Positions 7,448 to 14,955 of a stretch of DNA of 24,007 nt are shown piece after piece. Origin of the DNA: an uncultured Clostridium sp. (GTDB taxonomy: Bacteria > Bacillota_A > Clostridia > Lachnospirales > Lachnospiraceae); NCBI GenBank assembly GCA_945836785.1, contig CAMAMD010000002.1:1-24007 (forward strand). The letters run 5' to 3'. A model generated the notes under the pieces. That model made no database searches, was not told where the DNA came from, and saw nothing but the letters and a program-made list of their open reading frames with translations. How positions within the stretch are numbered: position 1 is the stretch's first letter; the number at the start of each line of letters is the position of its first letter. The position numbers were made by a program, and so were the translations under genes.

Positions 7448-9436
7448 ATGTCAAAAAAACCGTATTACATTACGACGGCCATTGCATACACATCAGGCAA
7501 GCCTCATATAGGCAATACCTATGAAATTGTATTGGCTGACAGTATCGCAAGATACAAAAGATTCGTGGGTTACGATGTAAGATTTCAGACAGGTACGGAC
7601 GAGCATGGTCAGAAGATTGAGATTAAGGCTTTCGAAAATCTTTCCACACCGAAAGAATTTGTGGACGATACCTCAGCAGAGATTAAGCGTATCTGGGATT
7701 TGATGAATACATCCTACGATAAGTTTATCAGAACAACGGATGCCGATCACGAGCGTCAGGTACAGAAGATATTTAAGAAGCTTTATGATCAGGGTGATAT
7801 ATACAAAGGCGAGTATGAGGGTATGTACTGTACACCGTGTGAGTCATTTTTCACACAATCCCAGCTTGTGGATGGTAAGTGCCCGGATTGCGGACGCGAG
7901 GTACAGCCGGCAAAAGAGGAGGCATACTTCTTCAAGCTTAGCAAATATGCGGACAGGTTGATTGAGCACATCAACACGCATCCTGATTTTATTCAGCCTG
8001 AGTCTCGCAAAAATGAGATGATGAATAATTTCCTGCTTCCGGGACTGCAGGATCTCTGTGTTTCCAGAACGTCATTCAAGTGGGGAATTCCGGTTGATTT
8101 TGACCCGGGACATATTGTATATGTTTGGATTGATGCACTGTCAAACTATATCACAGGTCTTGGATATGATGTGGATGGCAACTCGGACGAGCTGTACAGA
8201 CGGTACTGGCCGGCAGATTTGCATTTGATTGGAAAAGATATTCTTCGTTTCCATACAATTTACTGGCCGATTATGCTGATGGCACTGGGAGAGCCGCTTC
8301 CAAAGCAGGTGTTTGGACATCCATGGCTGATTCAGAGCGATGGCAAGATGAGCAAATCCCGCGGAAATGTTATCTATGCTGACGATATGGTTGATTTGTT
8401 TGGTGTGGATGCGGTACGTTATTTCCTGTTGCATGAGATGCCGTTTGAAAATGATGGTGTTATCTCCTGGGAGCTTGTGATTGAGAGAATTAATTCTGAG
8501 CTTGCAAACACCCTTGGAAACCTTGTAAACAGAACCATATCCATGTCTAACAAATATTTTGATGGTGTGGTTACCAATGCAGGGGAGAGCCAGCCTGTAG
8601 ATGATGACCTGAAGAAGCTTGTGGTTGATACACGGTTAAAGGTAAATGCCTGCATGGATAAGCTTCGGGTTGCTGATGCAATGACAGAGATATTTGCACT
8701 CTTTAAGAGATGTAATAAATATATTGATGAGACGATGCCTTGGGCACTGGCGAAGGAACCGGATCAGGCAGACAGATTGAACACTGTTCTTTACAATTTG
8801 GTGGAGAGTATCGTAGTTGGTGCAACCTTGCTTGAGCCTTTTATGCCTGAGACTTCAGAAAAGATTCTGGCACAGTTAAATACAACAAAGCGTAGAGTGA
8901 CGGAGCTTTCCTCTTTTGGTTTGTATCCGTCAGGGAATAAAGTAACCGCTGAGCCGGAAATCCTTTTTGCGAGAATCGACACGGCAGCAATGCTGGATGA
9001 GATTGAAAGACGTTTCCCATCCAAGGTTGAGGAGCCGGAGAAAGAGGAAAAACCGAAAAAGGCACCGAAACCAGAGGTAAAGATACCAACCATCGATGCA
9101 AAGGTAAAGGAAGAAATCAGTATCGAGGAATTTGATAAAATGCAGCTCCAGATGGGCGAGATTATTGCCTGTGAGGAGGTTGCAAAGTCCAAAAAACTGC
9201 TTTGCTCCCAGGTAAAGATTCAGGGAAGAACCTTGCAGATTGTGTCCGGTATTAAGAACTATTACAGCCCGGAGGAAATGGTAGGAAAGAAGGTTGTTGT
9301 AATCACAAACCTGAAACCGACCAAGCTGGCAGGTGTTATGTCAGAGGGTATGTTGCTTTGTGCAGAGGACTTTGACGGAAATCTGGCACTGCTCACAGCA
9401 GAGAAGGATATGCCGGCAGGAGCAATGATAAGTTAG
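7448..9436 (+). CDS. metG: Methionyl-tRNA synthetase with C-terminal tRNA-binding domain
   Basis: Charges initiator and elongator tRNA(Met) with methionine. The product has 662 residues. The Rossmann catalytic domain carries HIGN (20-23) and KMSKS (300-304). The zinc knuckle in the connective peptide has two CxxC pairs, Cys128/Cys131 and Cys145/Cys148. The helical anticodon-binding domain follows, with WALAKEPD in its first part. A lysine- and glutamate-rich linker of about 30 residues (about 526-556) leads to an EMAPII/Trbp111-type OB-fold from about 557 to the end (MQLQMGEI, VSGIKNYY, NLKPTKLAGVMSEGM), which aids dimerisation and tRNA binding. The ATG at 7448 is well placed after AAGGAGGG. 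No T-box leader precedes it, so it is probably expressed with murA or from a weak promoter I cannot see. Confidence 0.97.
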   Translation: MSKKPYYITTAIAYTSGKPHIGNTYEIVLADSIARYKRFVGYDVRFQTGTDEHGQKIEIKAFENLSTPKEFVDDTSAEIKRIWDLMNTSYDKFIRTTDADHERQVQKIFKKLYDQGDIYKGEYEGMYCTPCESFFTQSQLVDGKCPDCGREVQPAKEEAYFFKLSKYADRLIEHINTHPDFIQPESRKNEMMNNFLLPGLQDLCVSRTSFKWGIPVDFDPGHIVYVWIDALSNYITGLGYDVDGNSDELYRRYWPADLHLIGKDILRFHTIYWPIMLMALGEPLPKQVFGHPWLIQSDGKMSKSRGNVIYADDMVDLFGVDAVRYFLLHEMPFENDGVISWELVIERINSELANTLGNLVNRTISMSNKYFDGVVTNAGESQPVDDDLKKLVVDTRLKVNACMDKLRVADAMTEIFALFKRCNKYIDETMPWALAKEPDQADRLNTVLYNLVESIVVGATLLEPFMPETSEKILAQLNTTKRRVTELSSFGLYPSGNKVTAEPEILFARIDTAAMLDEIERRFPSKVEEPEKEEKPKKAPKPEVKIPTIDAKVKEEISIEEFDKMQLQMGEIIACEEVAKSKKLLCSQVKIQGRTLQIVSGIKNYYSPEEMVGKKVVVITNLKPTKLAGVMSEGMLLCAEDFDGNLALLTAEKDMPAGAMIS

Positions 9437-9470
9437 GTTATCAGTATAAAAAGAAAACAGAAATAAAATA

Positions 9471-9511
9471 TTGAGGGGTTACGGTTTCTGATTGGAACTG
9501 TAGCCCCTCAA
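9471..9511. terminator. Bidirectional intrinsic terminator
   Basis: A 16-bp stem with two G-U pairs (9471-9486 with 9496-9511) and a nine-base loop. The outer 8 bp are perfect (TTGAGGGG/CCCCTCAA). A-rich sequence on the left gives a U-rich tail for minus-strand RNA, and ATTGTATTAT on the right serves + strand RNA. It ends metG and, from the other side, the convergent gene at 9557-10162. Confidence 0.85.
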
Positions 9512-9556
9512 TTGTATTATGAGTGATTATGCTTTCAATATATGGAAATGGTCGGA

Positions 9557-10162
9557 TTAGCTGGTTGCTTCCTTTGACCACTCGTCCAGAAGTTCATTGA
9601 CTCTGTCATAGGTTTTGGATGAGATTTCAGGTAATTCGTCGCCCCATGTCTTGGTAGCGGCTTTAAACCCTTTTTCGATTGCTGCACGCATTTCCTCAAT
9701 CTTGCTGGTGTCACCACCGGTTAACGCTTTGGCAAAGGAGACAATTCTGTCAGCAGTCTGCTCAACACCCCAATATCCATCTTCGGCAACATCTTTTTTT
9801 GCCTGGGCGACAGTCTCTGCATCCACCGGAACTTCACCAGACTGAACACCTTTCATCAAATCACTTAAAGTTGCATACTGATATGTATTGCTCTGCTTTG
9901 TCATGAGCTTCTCTACCAGAGAAGCAAGCTGTGAGTAGCGAGCTTCGGCATCAGCTTTCAGCTTGTCAATTGTTGTCTGATCCACCTTTGAGCTGGAGGC
10001 TTTGTAGGTTGCCTCTGAAACGGTTGAATCAGATTTTTCATATACGGCTGCTTCTTCCGCTGTGGCAGATGCGGTATCGTTTGATGCCGGCGTATTCTGT
10101 GTTGTAACTGAAGTATATGGAGCAGCGGTATACATGTTTGAATTAATTCCGTTTAATTCCAT
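9557..10162 (-). CDS. Conserved protein of unknown function with low-complexity N-terminus
   Basis: A 201-residue, acidic, soluble protein with no signal peptide or membrane segment. Residues 1-60 are disordered-looking, rich in Ser, Thr and Ala, and contain a short motif AVYEKS at about 39-44. A helical stretch (DQTTIDKLKADAEARYSQLASLVEKLM) follows, and then a well-structured C-terminal domain of about 80 residues that includes DGYWGVEQTADRIVSFAK and TWGDELPEISSKTYDRV. The ATG has a perfect AAGGAGGG upstream on the minus strand. It stands alone between a bidirectional terminator and a divergent promoter region. A sigma-D-like promoter (separate entry) hints at membership of a motility regulon. 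Function is not known to me. Confidence 0.85.
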   Translation of the reverse strand: MELNGINSNMYTAAPYTSVTTQNTPASNDTASATAEEAAVYEKSDSTVSEATYKASSSKVDQTTIDKLKADAEARYSQLASLVEKLMTKQSNTYQYATLSDLMKGVQSGEVPVDAETVAQAKKDVAEDGYWGVEQTADRIVSFAKALTGGDTSKIEEMRAAIEKGFKAATKTWGDELPEISSKTYDRVNELLDEWSKEATS

Positions 10163-10214
10163 TTTATAACCCTCCTTGGTTTATGGTAAGAATCAAGAGA
10201 TTCTTTCGTATTAT

Positions 10215-10241
10215 ATATCGGTGTGTGAAAACATATAATTA
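10215..10241 (-). promoter_or_regulatory. Candidate sigma-D (sigma-28) promoter of the orphan gene
   Basis: Read on the minus strand: TAAT (10241-10238), 15 bases, then ACCGATAT (10222-10215). The consensus is TAAA-N15-GCCGATAA/T, so the match is 3 of 4 and 7 of 8. A TATAAT (10215-10210) overlaps it but has no acceptable sigma-A -35 box. The 5' UTR would be about 45 bases. Confidence 0.45.
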
Positions 10242-10245
10242 ACCC

Positions 10246-10274
10246 TTGAATAATAAATAATAAAATTATACAAT
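10246..10274 (+). promoter_or_regulatory. sigma-A promoter of ispE-gntR
   Basis: TTGAAT (10246-10251), a 17-base spacer, TACAAT (10269-10274). The in-frame ATG at 10273 lies inside the -10 box, which rules it out as the ispE start if this promoter is used. Confidence 0.65.
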
Positions 10275-10314
10275 GTATATTGTATACATAATCTCTTGCA
10301 AGGAGAAAATGAGA

Positions 10315-11202
10315 ATGAAAGCGTTGACGAGAAAAGCATATGCAAAAGTAAATCTGGTGTTGGATGTGCTGCGGAAACGGCCGGACGGATACCATGATGT
10401 ACGTATGGTGATGCAGAATCTGAATTTGCATGATGTGCTTACCTTTCGTGTATCGGATGCTGTGGCTGAGAGAAGAATCATGATTACCAGTAACCGTTCT
10501 GATATTCCGACTGACAGCCGGAACCTTGTTTACAAAGCAGTTGATTTGATGTTTGATACATACGGAATCAATACAGGTATTGAGATACACATTGAGAAAC
10601 ATATCCCGGTGGAGGCAGGTATGGCAGGAGGCAGTACGGATTGTGCTGCAGCTTTGCATGCTGTAAATGAAATGTTTGGTTTGGGTGCAGATGTACAGAC
10701 CTTGATGGAGTTGGGGGTAAAACTCGGTGCGGATGTACCATATTGTGTTTTGGGTCAGACTGCCTTATCAGAGGGTATCGGTGAACTTCTGACTCCGGTT
10801 GCACCGTTGCCGGATTGTTTTGTGTTGGTAGCAAAGCCGCCGATTCGTGTCAGCACCGGGATGGTATATAACAATTTGCGGTTGGATGAGCTGAAACGGC
10901 ATCCTGATGTGGACGGCATGCTTACTGCCTTGAAGGCAGGAGATATAGGGCAGGTGTCTGCGTGTATGGAAAATGTGTTAGAGACCGTTACAGTTAAGCT
11001 GTATCCGGAGATTGAAAGATTGAAAGATATGATGAAAGAACAGGGGGCAAAAAATGCTATCATGAGTGGCAGTGGCCCCACCGTGTTCGGTATATTTACG
11101 GATGAAGAATCCGCGGAACAGGCAGGGAATTATATCAGACAGCAGGGGATGTCGCAGGAGGTTTATGTGACAAGACCGGAAAGTGAGGAGATAAAAGCAT
11201 GA
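10315..11202 (+). CDS. ispE: 4-diphosphocytidyl-2-C-methyl-D-erythritol kinase
   Basis: ATP-dependent kinase of the methylerythritol phosphate route to isopentenyl diphosphate, fourth enzyme of the pathway. A GHMP kinase of 295 residues from the chosen start. Motif 1 is KAYAKVNLVLDVL with the catalytic Lys11. Motif 2 is PVEAGMAGGSTDCAAAL, the glycine-rich ATP loop. Catalytic Asp140 lies in LGADVPY. Motif 3 is MSGSGPTVFGIF near the C-terminus. Two other in-frame ATGs exist. The one at 10273 falls in the promoter, and the one at 10309 is only 3 bases from GGAG (10302-10305). The ATG at 10315 has a 9-base spacing and gives the normal N-terminus. The stop overlaps the start of the downstream regulator (ATGA). 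Confidence 0.95.
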   Translation: MKALTRKAYAKVNLVLDVLRKRPDGYHDVRMVMQNLNLHDVLTFRVSDAVAERRIMITSNRSDIPTDSRNLVYKAVDLMFDTYGINTGIEIHIEKHIPVEAGMAGGSTDCAAALHAVNEMFGLGADVQTLMELGVKLGADVPYCVLGQTALSEGIGELLTPVAPLPDCFVLVAKPPIRVSTGMVYNNLRLDELKRHPDVDGMLTALKAGDIGQVSACMENVLETVTVKLYPEIERLKDMMKEQGAKNAIMSGSGPTVFGIFTDEESAEQAGNYIRQQGMSQEVYVTRPESEEIKA

Positions 11203-11867
11203 AACTGGATTTTCAAATAGATGAATATCTTCCTTTGCGCGAGGTGGTTTTTAATACTTTGCGGCATGCTATCGTGCAGGGAGAATTTCAGCCGGGAGAG
11301 AGGCTGATGGAGGTCGCTTTGGCCAATAAGCTCGGAGTAAGCCGTACACCTGTGCGTGAAGCGATTCGGATGCTTGAGTTGGAGGGCCTGGTTGTCATGA
11401 TACCAAGGAAAGGTGCGGAAGTGGCTAACATCACGGTGAAGGATTTAAAGGATGCACTGGAGGTCAGGATGGCGATAGAGGCACTTTCAGTGAAGCTTGC
11501 CTGTGAGCGTATAGATGAGAGCGGCAAGGAGGAGTTAAAACAGACCTGTATTGCATTCCGTGAAGCAATCAACTCAAAACTGGTTCCGGCCATCGTAGAG
11601 GGTGACGAGGCATTTCATAATACGATTTACAAGGCATCCAAGAACCAGAAGCTGATTAATATCGCACAGAATCTGCGGGAGCAGGTATACCGCTACCGTG
11701 TAGAATATGTAAAGGATTTTTCCTATCACGATATTCTGATTAAGGAGCATGACCAGATAACCATGGCTATCCTGAAGGGGGACGCAGAGACGGCACAGCG
11801 AATCATGGAGGAGCACATTTATAATCAGGAACAGATTGTTATACGAAATGTGACAAATCCAGATTAA
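11199..11867 (+). CDS. GntR-family regulator, FadR/FCD subfamily
   Basis: A 222-residue DNA-binding regulator. Residues 10-75 form the winged helix typical of GntR proteins: a start of LREVVFNTLRHAIVQGEFQP, then the recognition-helix segment LANKLGVSRTPVREAIRML and the wing GLVVMIPRKGAEV. Residues 80-222 form an all-helical FCD ligand domain with ALEVRMAIEAL, a D-x3-H pair in DEAFHNTIY, and a second histidine pair in YHDILIKEHDQI, the usual metal or carboxylate-binding set. Ligands of this subfamily are commonly organic acids. The true ligand cannot be told here. The start overlaps the ispE stop by 4 bp (ATGA), so the two genes are translationally coupled, although there is no obvious functional link. 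Confidence 0.92.
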   Translation: MKLDFQIDEYLPLREVVFNTLRHAIVQGEFQPGERLMEVALANKLGVSRTPVREAIRMLELEGLVVMIPRKGAEVANITVKDLKDALEVRMAIEALSVKLACERIDESGKEELKQTCIAFREAINSKLVPAIVEGDEAFHNTIYKASKNQKLINIAQNLREQVYRYRVEYVKDFSYHDILIKEHDQITMAILKGDAETAQRIMEEHIYNQEQIVIRNVTNPD

Positions 11868-11872
11868 AAATT

Positions 11873-12100
11873 AATAAAAGGGACTTTCTTATTAAAAAAT
11901 GGTATGTATATTGCAGGAAAACCCTTTGCGAACGTCGGCACTTAGCGAGATAGAAAAGAATCCGACCTTGCAATGCACAAAGTGTAAATTGCAAGGTCGG
12001 ATTCTTTGATGTCGAGCTTAGTACCGTTACGTGAGCAACGGAGCGAAAGTGTGTTTTCCGCAATATACATACCATTTTTAATAGGAAAGTCCTTTTTATT
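11873..12100. mobile_element. MITE-like foldback element with long terminal inverted repeats
   Basis: A 228-bp segment whose two ends are imperfect inverted repeats of about 47-49 bp (11873-11921 against 12054-12100). They differ by a few substitutions and two single-base indels. Shared blocks include ATGGTATGTATATTGC and GGACTTTC. The middle is a perfect 20-bp inverted repeat, and the flanks between centre and ends also pair partly, so nearly the whole unit can fold on itself. No ORF worth calling lies within it. It fills the 342-bp gap between gntR and gerA. No clear target-site duplication stands out. It may be a non-autonomous transposon or a structured RNA/terminator unit. Confidence 0.6.
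11955..12007. repeat. Perfect 20-bp inverted repeat at the centre of the foldback element
   Basis: Arms 11955-11974 and 11988-12007 are exact reverse complements, separated by 13 bases that can form a small extra stem (GCAC/GTGT). The right arm ends in TTCTTT, so on either strand it would form a very stable hairpin. It could also block read-through between gntR and gerA. Confidence 0.9.
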
Positions 12101-12111
12101 ATTCCCTCTTT

Positions 12112-12140
12112 GTATAAGTTGTTAAATTTTACACACAATA
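12112..12140 (+). promoter_or_regulatory. Candidate sigma-G (forespore) promoter of the ger operon
   Basis: GTATA (12112-12116), 17 bases, CACAATA (12134-12140). The Bacillus sigma-G pattern as I recall it is roughly GHATR, 17-18 bases, CATWHTA, so the match is 5 of 5 and 6 of 7. No convincing sigma-A promoter is visible in the same gap. Germinant receptor operons are classic sigma-G targets, so location supports the call. Confidence 0.45.
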
Positions 12141-12209
12141 TATGGAGAAAATTATGATGCAAAATGTGGCCTTTGTCATATTTTATCCATAATGTATGTG
12201 AGGTTTATG

Positions 12210-13757
12210 ATGGGAAATATTGAAGAACTGTATGATGCGGATAATAAGCTGGCAGTGCCAATCAGCACAATTCTGTCAGAAAATGTAGAAGTGCTCAGGC
12301 GGTTGTTTGAGAATTGCGGGGACGTGGTACAGAAATCCTTTGTGTTGGAGCGTGTGCCGAAACCGGTCAGGATTTATATTATATATATAGATGGTCTGAC
12401 AGATAATGGTATGGTGGAGGAAACTATTATCAAGCCGCTTACCTATGAGTGGCGTGGTGCAAGAGAAACGGGGCTGGGACAAAATGTGTGGGAATCTATT
12501 TTGTACAGGGAGGCCCAGACTGTGGATATCGTAAGAGAACCGTCATTTGATCAGGCGGTGGCTTCTGTGCTGAAGGGTGACACAGCGATATTTGTGGACG
12601 GTTATAATGAGGCACTTGTGCTCTCCACCAAAAAACTTCCGCTTCGGAGTATCAGCGAAAATGACACCGAGGCAGGCATGCGTGGCCCACGGGATAGCTT
12701 TAATGAGGGGTTTCGGCAGTGCACGGCACTGATCAGGAGGCGTATCAGGGATGCAAAGCTCAAATGTGAACAGGGCAGTATCGGACAGCGTTCCAGAACC
12801 GACTATGCGCTCATGTACTTGGAGGATGTGGCAAAACCGGAGCTGGTGCAAAACATCAGAGACCGACTGGAAAAATATGATATAGATGCCATTTTTGACA
12901 GTGGGATGGCAGAGCATTTGATGGAGGAAAAATGGTATTCTCCGTTCCCTACATTTCAGTCTACGACCAGACCGGACAAGGTTGCTGCCGGTATCGTGGA
13001 GGGCAGGGTAGCGGTGGTGTTTGATAATTCGCCCGAGGTTATACTGGCTCCGTCTAATTTTAACATGCTGCTGCAGGCATCCGATGATTATTATAATCGA
13101 TGGGCAGTGGGTACATTTGCGAGAGTGCTCAGATATATAGCTGCTTTTCTTGCAATTGCGTTTCCGGGATTTTATATAGCTGTGACGGTATATCACAGTG
13201 AAATGCTGCCGACCAGACTGTTATATGCCATTGCGTCGGCACGCTCTCTGGTGACATTTCCGATTGTGGCGGAGGTGCTTATCATGGAGTTTTTATTTGA
13301 ACTTCTGCGGGAGGCGGGAATTCGTCTGCCGGGCCCGCTCGGAAATACAATCGGTGTAGTCGGAGGACTTATCGTCGGTCAGGCTGCCGTTGATGCAGGG
13401 ATTGTCAGCACCATCGTTGTAATTGTGGTTGCACTTACGGCAATTGCGTCTTTTGCGATTCCCAACGAGGAGTTTGCATCTGTGTTTCGATTATTGAAAT
13501 TCTTTATTATTTTGACTTCGGCTGTCTATGGCTTGTACGGCTTTTTGCTCGGGCTTTTGATTGTGGCGGTGCATCTTTCCGAGCTAAAAAGTTTTGGAGT
13601 TCCATATATGATGCCGGTGGTTTCCGGCAGTGTGAACGGTATGCAGGGGAAACAGGACTTTGTTTTGCGGTCGCCGATTAAAGCCATGGTAAAGCGCCCG
13701 ATCTGGGCCAGGGGAAAAAATCGAATCCGGCTTAAGGAAAAGAAGGGGGATGATTAG
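12210..13757 (+). CDS. Spore germinant receptor A-subunit (GerA family)
   Basis: Large subunit of a spore inner-membrane nutrient-germinant receptor. The 515-residue product has the GerA-family plan. The soluble N-terminal half of about 290 residues includes PLRSISENDTEAGMRGPRDSF and VAAGIVEGRVAVVFDNSP. The C-terminal half carries about five membrane segments, with LLREAGIRLPGPLGNTIGVVGGLIVGQAAV in the middle, and ends in a basic tail. ATGs at 12192, 12207 and 12210 are in frame. The one at 12210 has the best spacing (6 bases) from GTGAGG (12198-12203). The stop is immediately followed by the gerB start. Together with the next two genes it forms an A-B-C receptor operon. The germinant cannot be predicted from this sequence. 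Confidence 0.95.
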   Translation: MGNIEELYDADNKLAVPISTILSENVEVLRRLFENCGDVVQKSFVLERVPKPVRIYIIYIDGLTDNGMVEETIIKPLTYEWRGARETGLGQNVWESILYREAQTVDIVREPSFDQAVASVLKGDTAIFVDGYNEALVLSTKKLPLRSISENDTEAGMRGPRDSFNEGFRQCTALIRRRIRDAKLKCEQGSIGQRSRTDYALMYLEDVAKPELVQNIRDRLEKYDIDAIFDSGMAEHLMEEKWYSPFPTFQSTTRPDKVAAGIVEGRVAVVFDNSPEVILAPSNFNMLLQASDDYYNRWAVGTFARVLRYIAAFLAIAFPGFYIAVTVYHSEMLPTRLLYAIASARSLVTFPIVAEVLIMEFLFELLREAGIRLPGPLGNTIGVVGGLIVGQAAVDAGIVSTIVVIVVALTAIASFAIPNEEFASVFRLLKFFIILTSAVYGLYGFLLGLLIVAVHLSELKSFGVPYMMPVVSGSVNGMQGKQDFVLRSPIKAMVKRPIWARGKNRIRLKEKKGDD

Positions 13758-14951
13758 ATGTACCTTGAAAACGGAATTATATCCGAACGGCAGGCATTTC
13801 GAATTGGTCTTTTGGAGAATATAACAATCGGTATTGTCGTTGTTCCCTATATTACAACGCGTGTAGCCGGAACAGAGCATATCTGGGCATTTGGTCTGGG
13901 CATGATTCTTACCTGCCTGTATGGATTACTGGTGTACGGGTTTTCCAAATGGTTCCCGGAGGGACTTGCGGAGGCAATCAACAATAACCTTGGCTGGCCT
14001 GCCAGGTTGATTGATTTTGTATATGCAATGCGTTATGTGTTGCGCAGTGCGGTTATTTTATTGTTTTTTGCGACAGTTATACATGCGTACATGTTGAGAA
14101 GTATGAATATGTGGCTGATTGCGGTACCGTTTGCGTTTATCTGCGGTTATGGTGCTCTGCGGGATATAGAAAGACGGGGAAGATTACTGGAAATGCTGTT
14201 TTGGTGGATGCTTGTGCCGCTTATTCTGGTGGCGGTTTTCGCAATCAGCAATGTGGAATGGAGAAGCCTGCCGGAGGAATTGTGGGGAGGAGCAGACTTG
14301 TCCGGGACAGGGAGCTTTGGCAGGATTCTTCAGGGGGCATATCTGGTATTTCTTGTATTGTCCGGTATGGAGCTGATGATATTTACACTTCCGAGGCAGA
14401 AACAGAATAATTGGAAAAACGGGCTTAAAATGCTGGTATGGATTGTAATTGCAATTACACTTGCCTACACATTTATTATAGGGATTCTCGGTGTTGGATG
14501 GACGAGATCGGACAGCACAGCGGCATTAAATGTGATGGAAGCATCCGCATTTCCGGGTGGTCTGGTGGAACGGCTGGACTATCCTGTTTTAGCATTTTGG
14601 GTAATTGGTGTATTTGCGGTTATAAGTGGCTACTTGTTTTATGCCAGAGAATTTGCCTGCTTGCTCATTTCCCATCATGAGCCTGATTTGCAAAAACGCC
14701 GCAAAAAAAACAGCCATGATACAGAGCGTATGGGTAAACAAAGTCTGATTGTGCTTGCTCTGATTGCTGTATTGCTGCTTGCTATGTGGGGGTGGAGCTC
14801 GGATGTTGTATCCCGTTGGATGGCTTGGTATATGGTGTGGATTGATGTCGGAATCGGTGTTCTGGTTCCGCTCATTGTAGCCCTGGTGCGTTATATGGTA
14901 CAGCGCCGCAGAGATGATGTGGGTAAGAAAAGGTTTGAGCAGGAGAGGTAA
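13758..14951 (+). CDS. Spore germinant receptor B-subunit (GerB family permease-like)
   Basis: A 397-residue integral membrane protein with about ten hydrophobic segments, of the GerAB/APC-superfamily transporter type, and the probable germinant-binding subunit. The N-terminus reads ISERQAFRIGLLENITIGIVVVP, the place of the first, broken helix in this family. LVFLVLSGMELMIFTLPRQ-like sequence in the middle and AFWVIGVFAVISGYLFYARE further on match the later helices. It is somewhat longer than typical family members (about 365 residues), with a basic loop (DLQKRRKKNSHDTERMGK) before the last two helices and a charged C-terminal tail. The start codon directly abuts the gerA stop. The lipoprotein gene follows 4 bp after its stop. 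Confidence 0.93.
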   Translation: MYLENGIISERQAFRIGLLENITIGIVVVPYITTRVAGTEHIWAFGLGMILTCLYGLLVYGFSKWFPEGLAEAINNNLGWPARLIDFVYAMRYVLRSAVILLFFATVIHAYMLRSMNMWLIAVPFAFICGYGALRDIERRGRLLEMLFWWMLVPLILVAVFAISNVEWRSLPEELWGGADLSGTGSFGRILQGAYLVFLVLSGMELMIFTLPRQKQNNWKNGLKMLVWIVIAITLAYTFIIGILGVGWTRSDSTAALNVMEASAFPGGLVERLDYPVLAFWVIGVFAVISGYLFYAREFACLLISHHEPDLQKRRKKNSHDTERMGKQSLIVLALIAVLLLAMWGWSSDVVSRWMAWYMVWIDVGIGVLVPLIVALVRYMVQRRRDDVGKKRFEQER

Positions 14952-14955
14952 CGAA

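Noticed and set aside
10273..10314. Longer N-terminus of ispE
   Set aside because: The ATG at 10273 lies in the -10 box, and the one at 10309 is too close to the Shine-Dalgarno.
11839..12162. A 107-residue minus-strand reading frame across the foldback element
   Set aside because: It covers both arms of an inverted repeat, has no ribosome binding site of note, and its translation has no domain-like pattern.
14914..14955. Upstream start for the GerC-like lipoprotein
   Set aside because: It would overlap the GerB gene by 38 bp and put basic residues ahead of the signal peptide. The ATG at 14956 has a good ribosome binding site.
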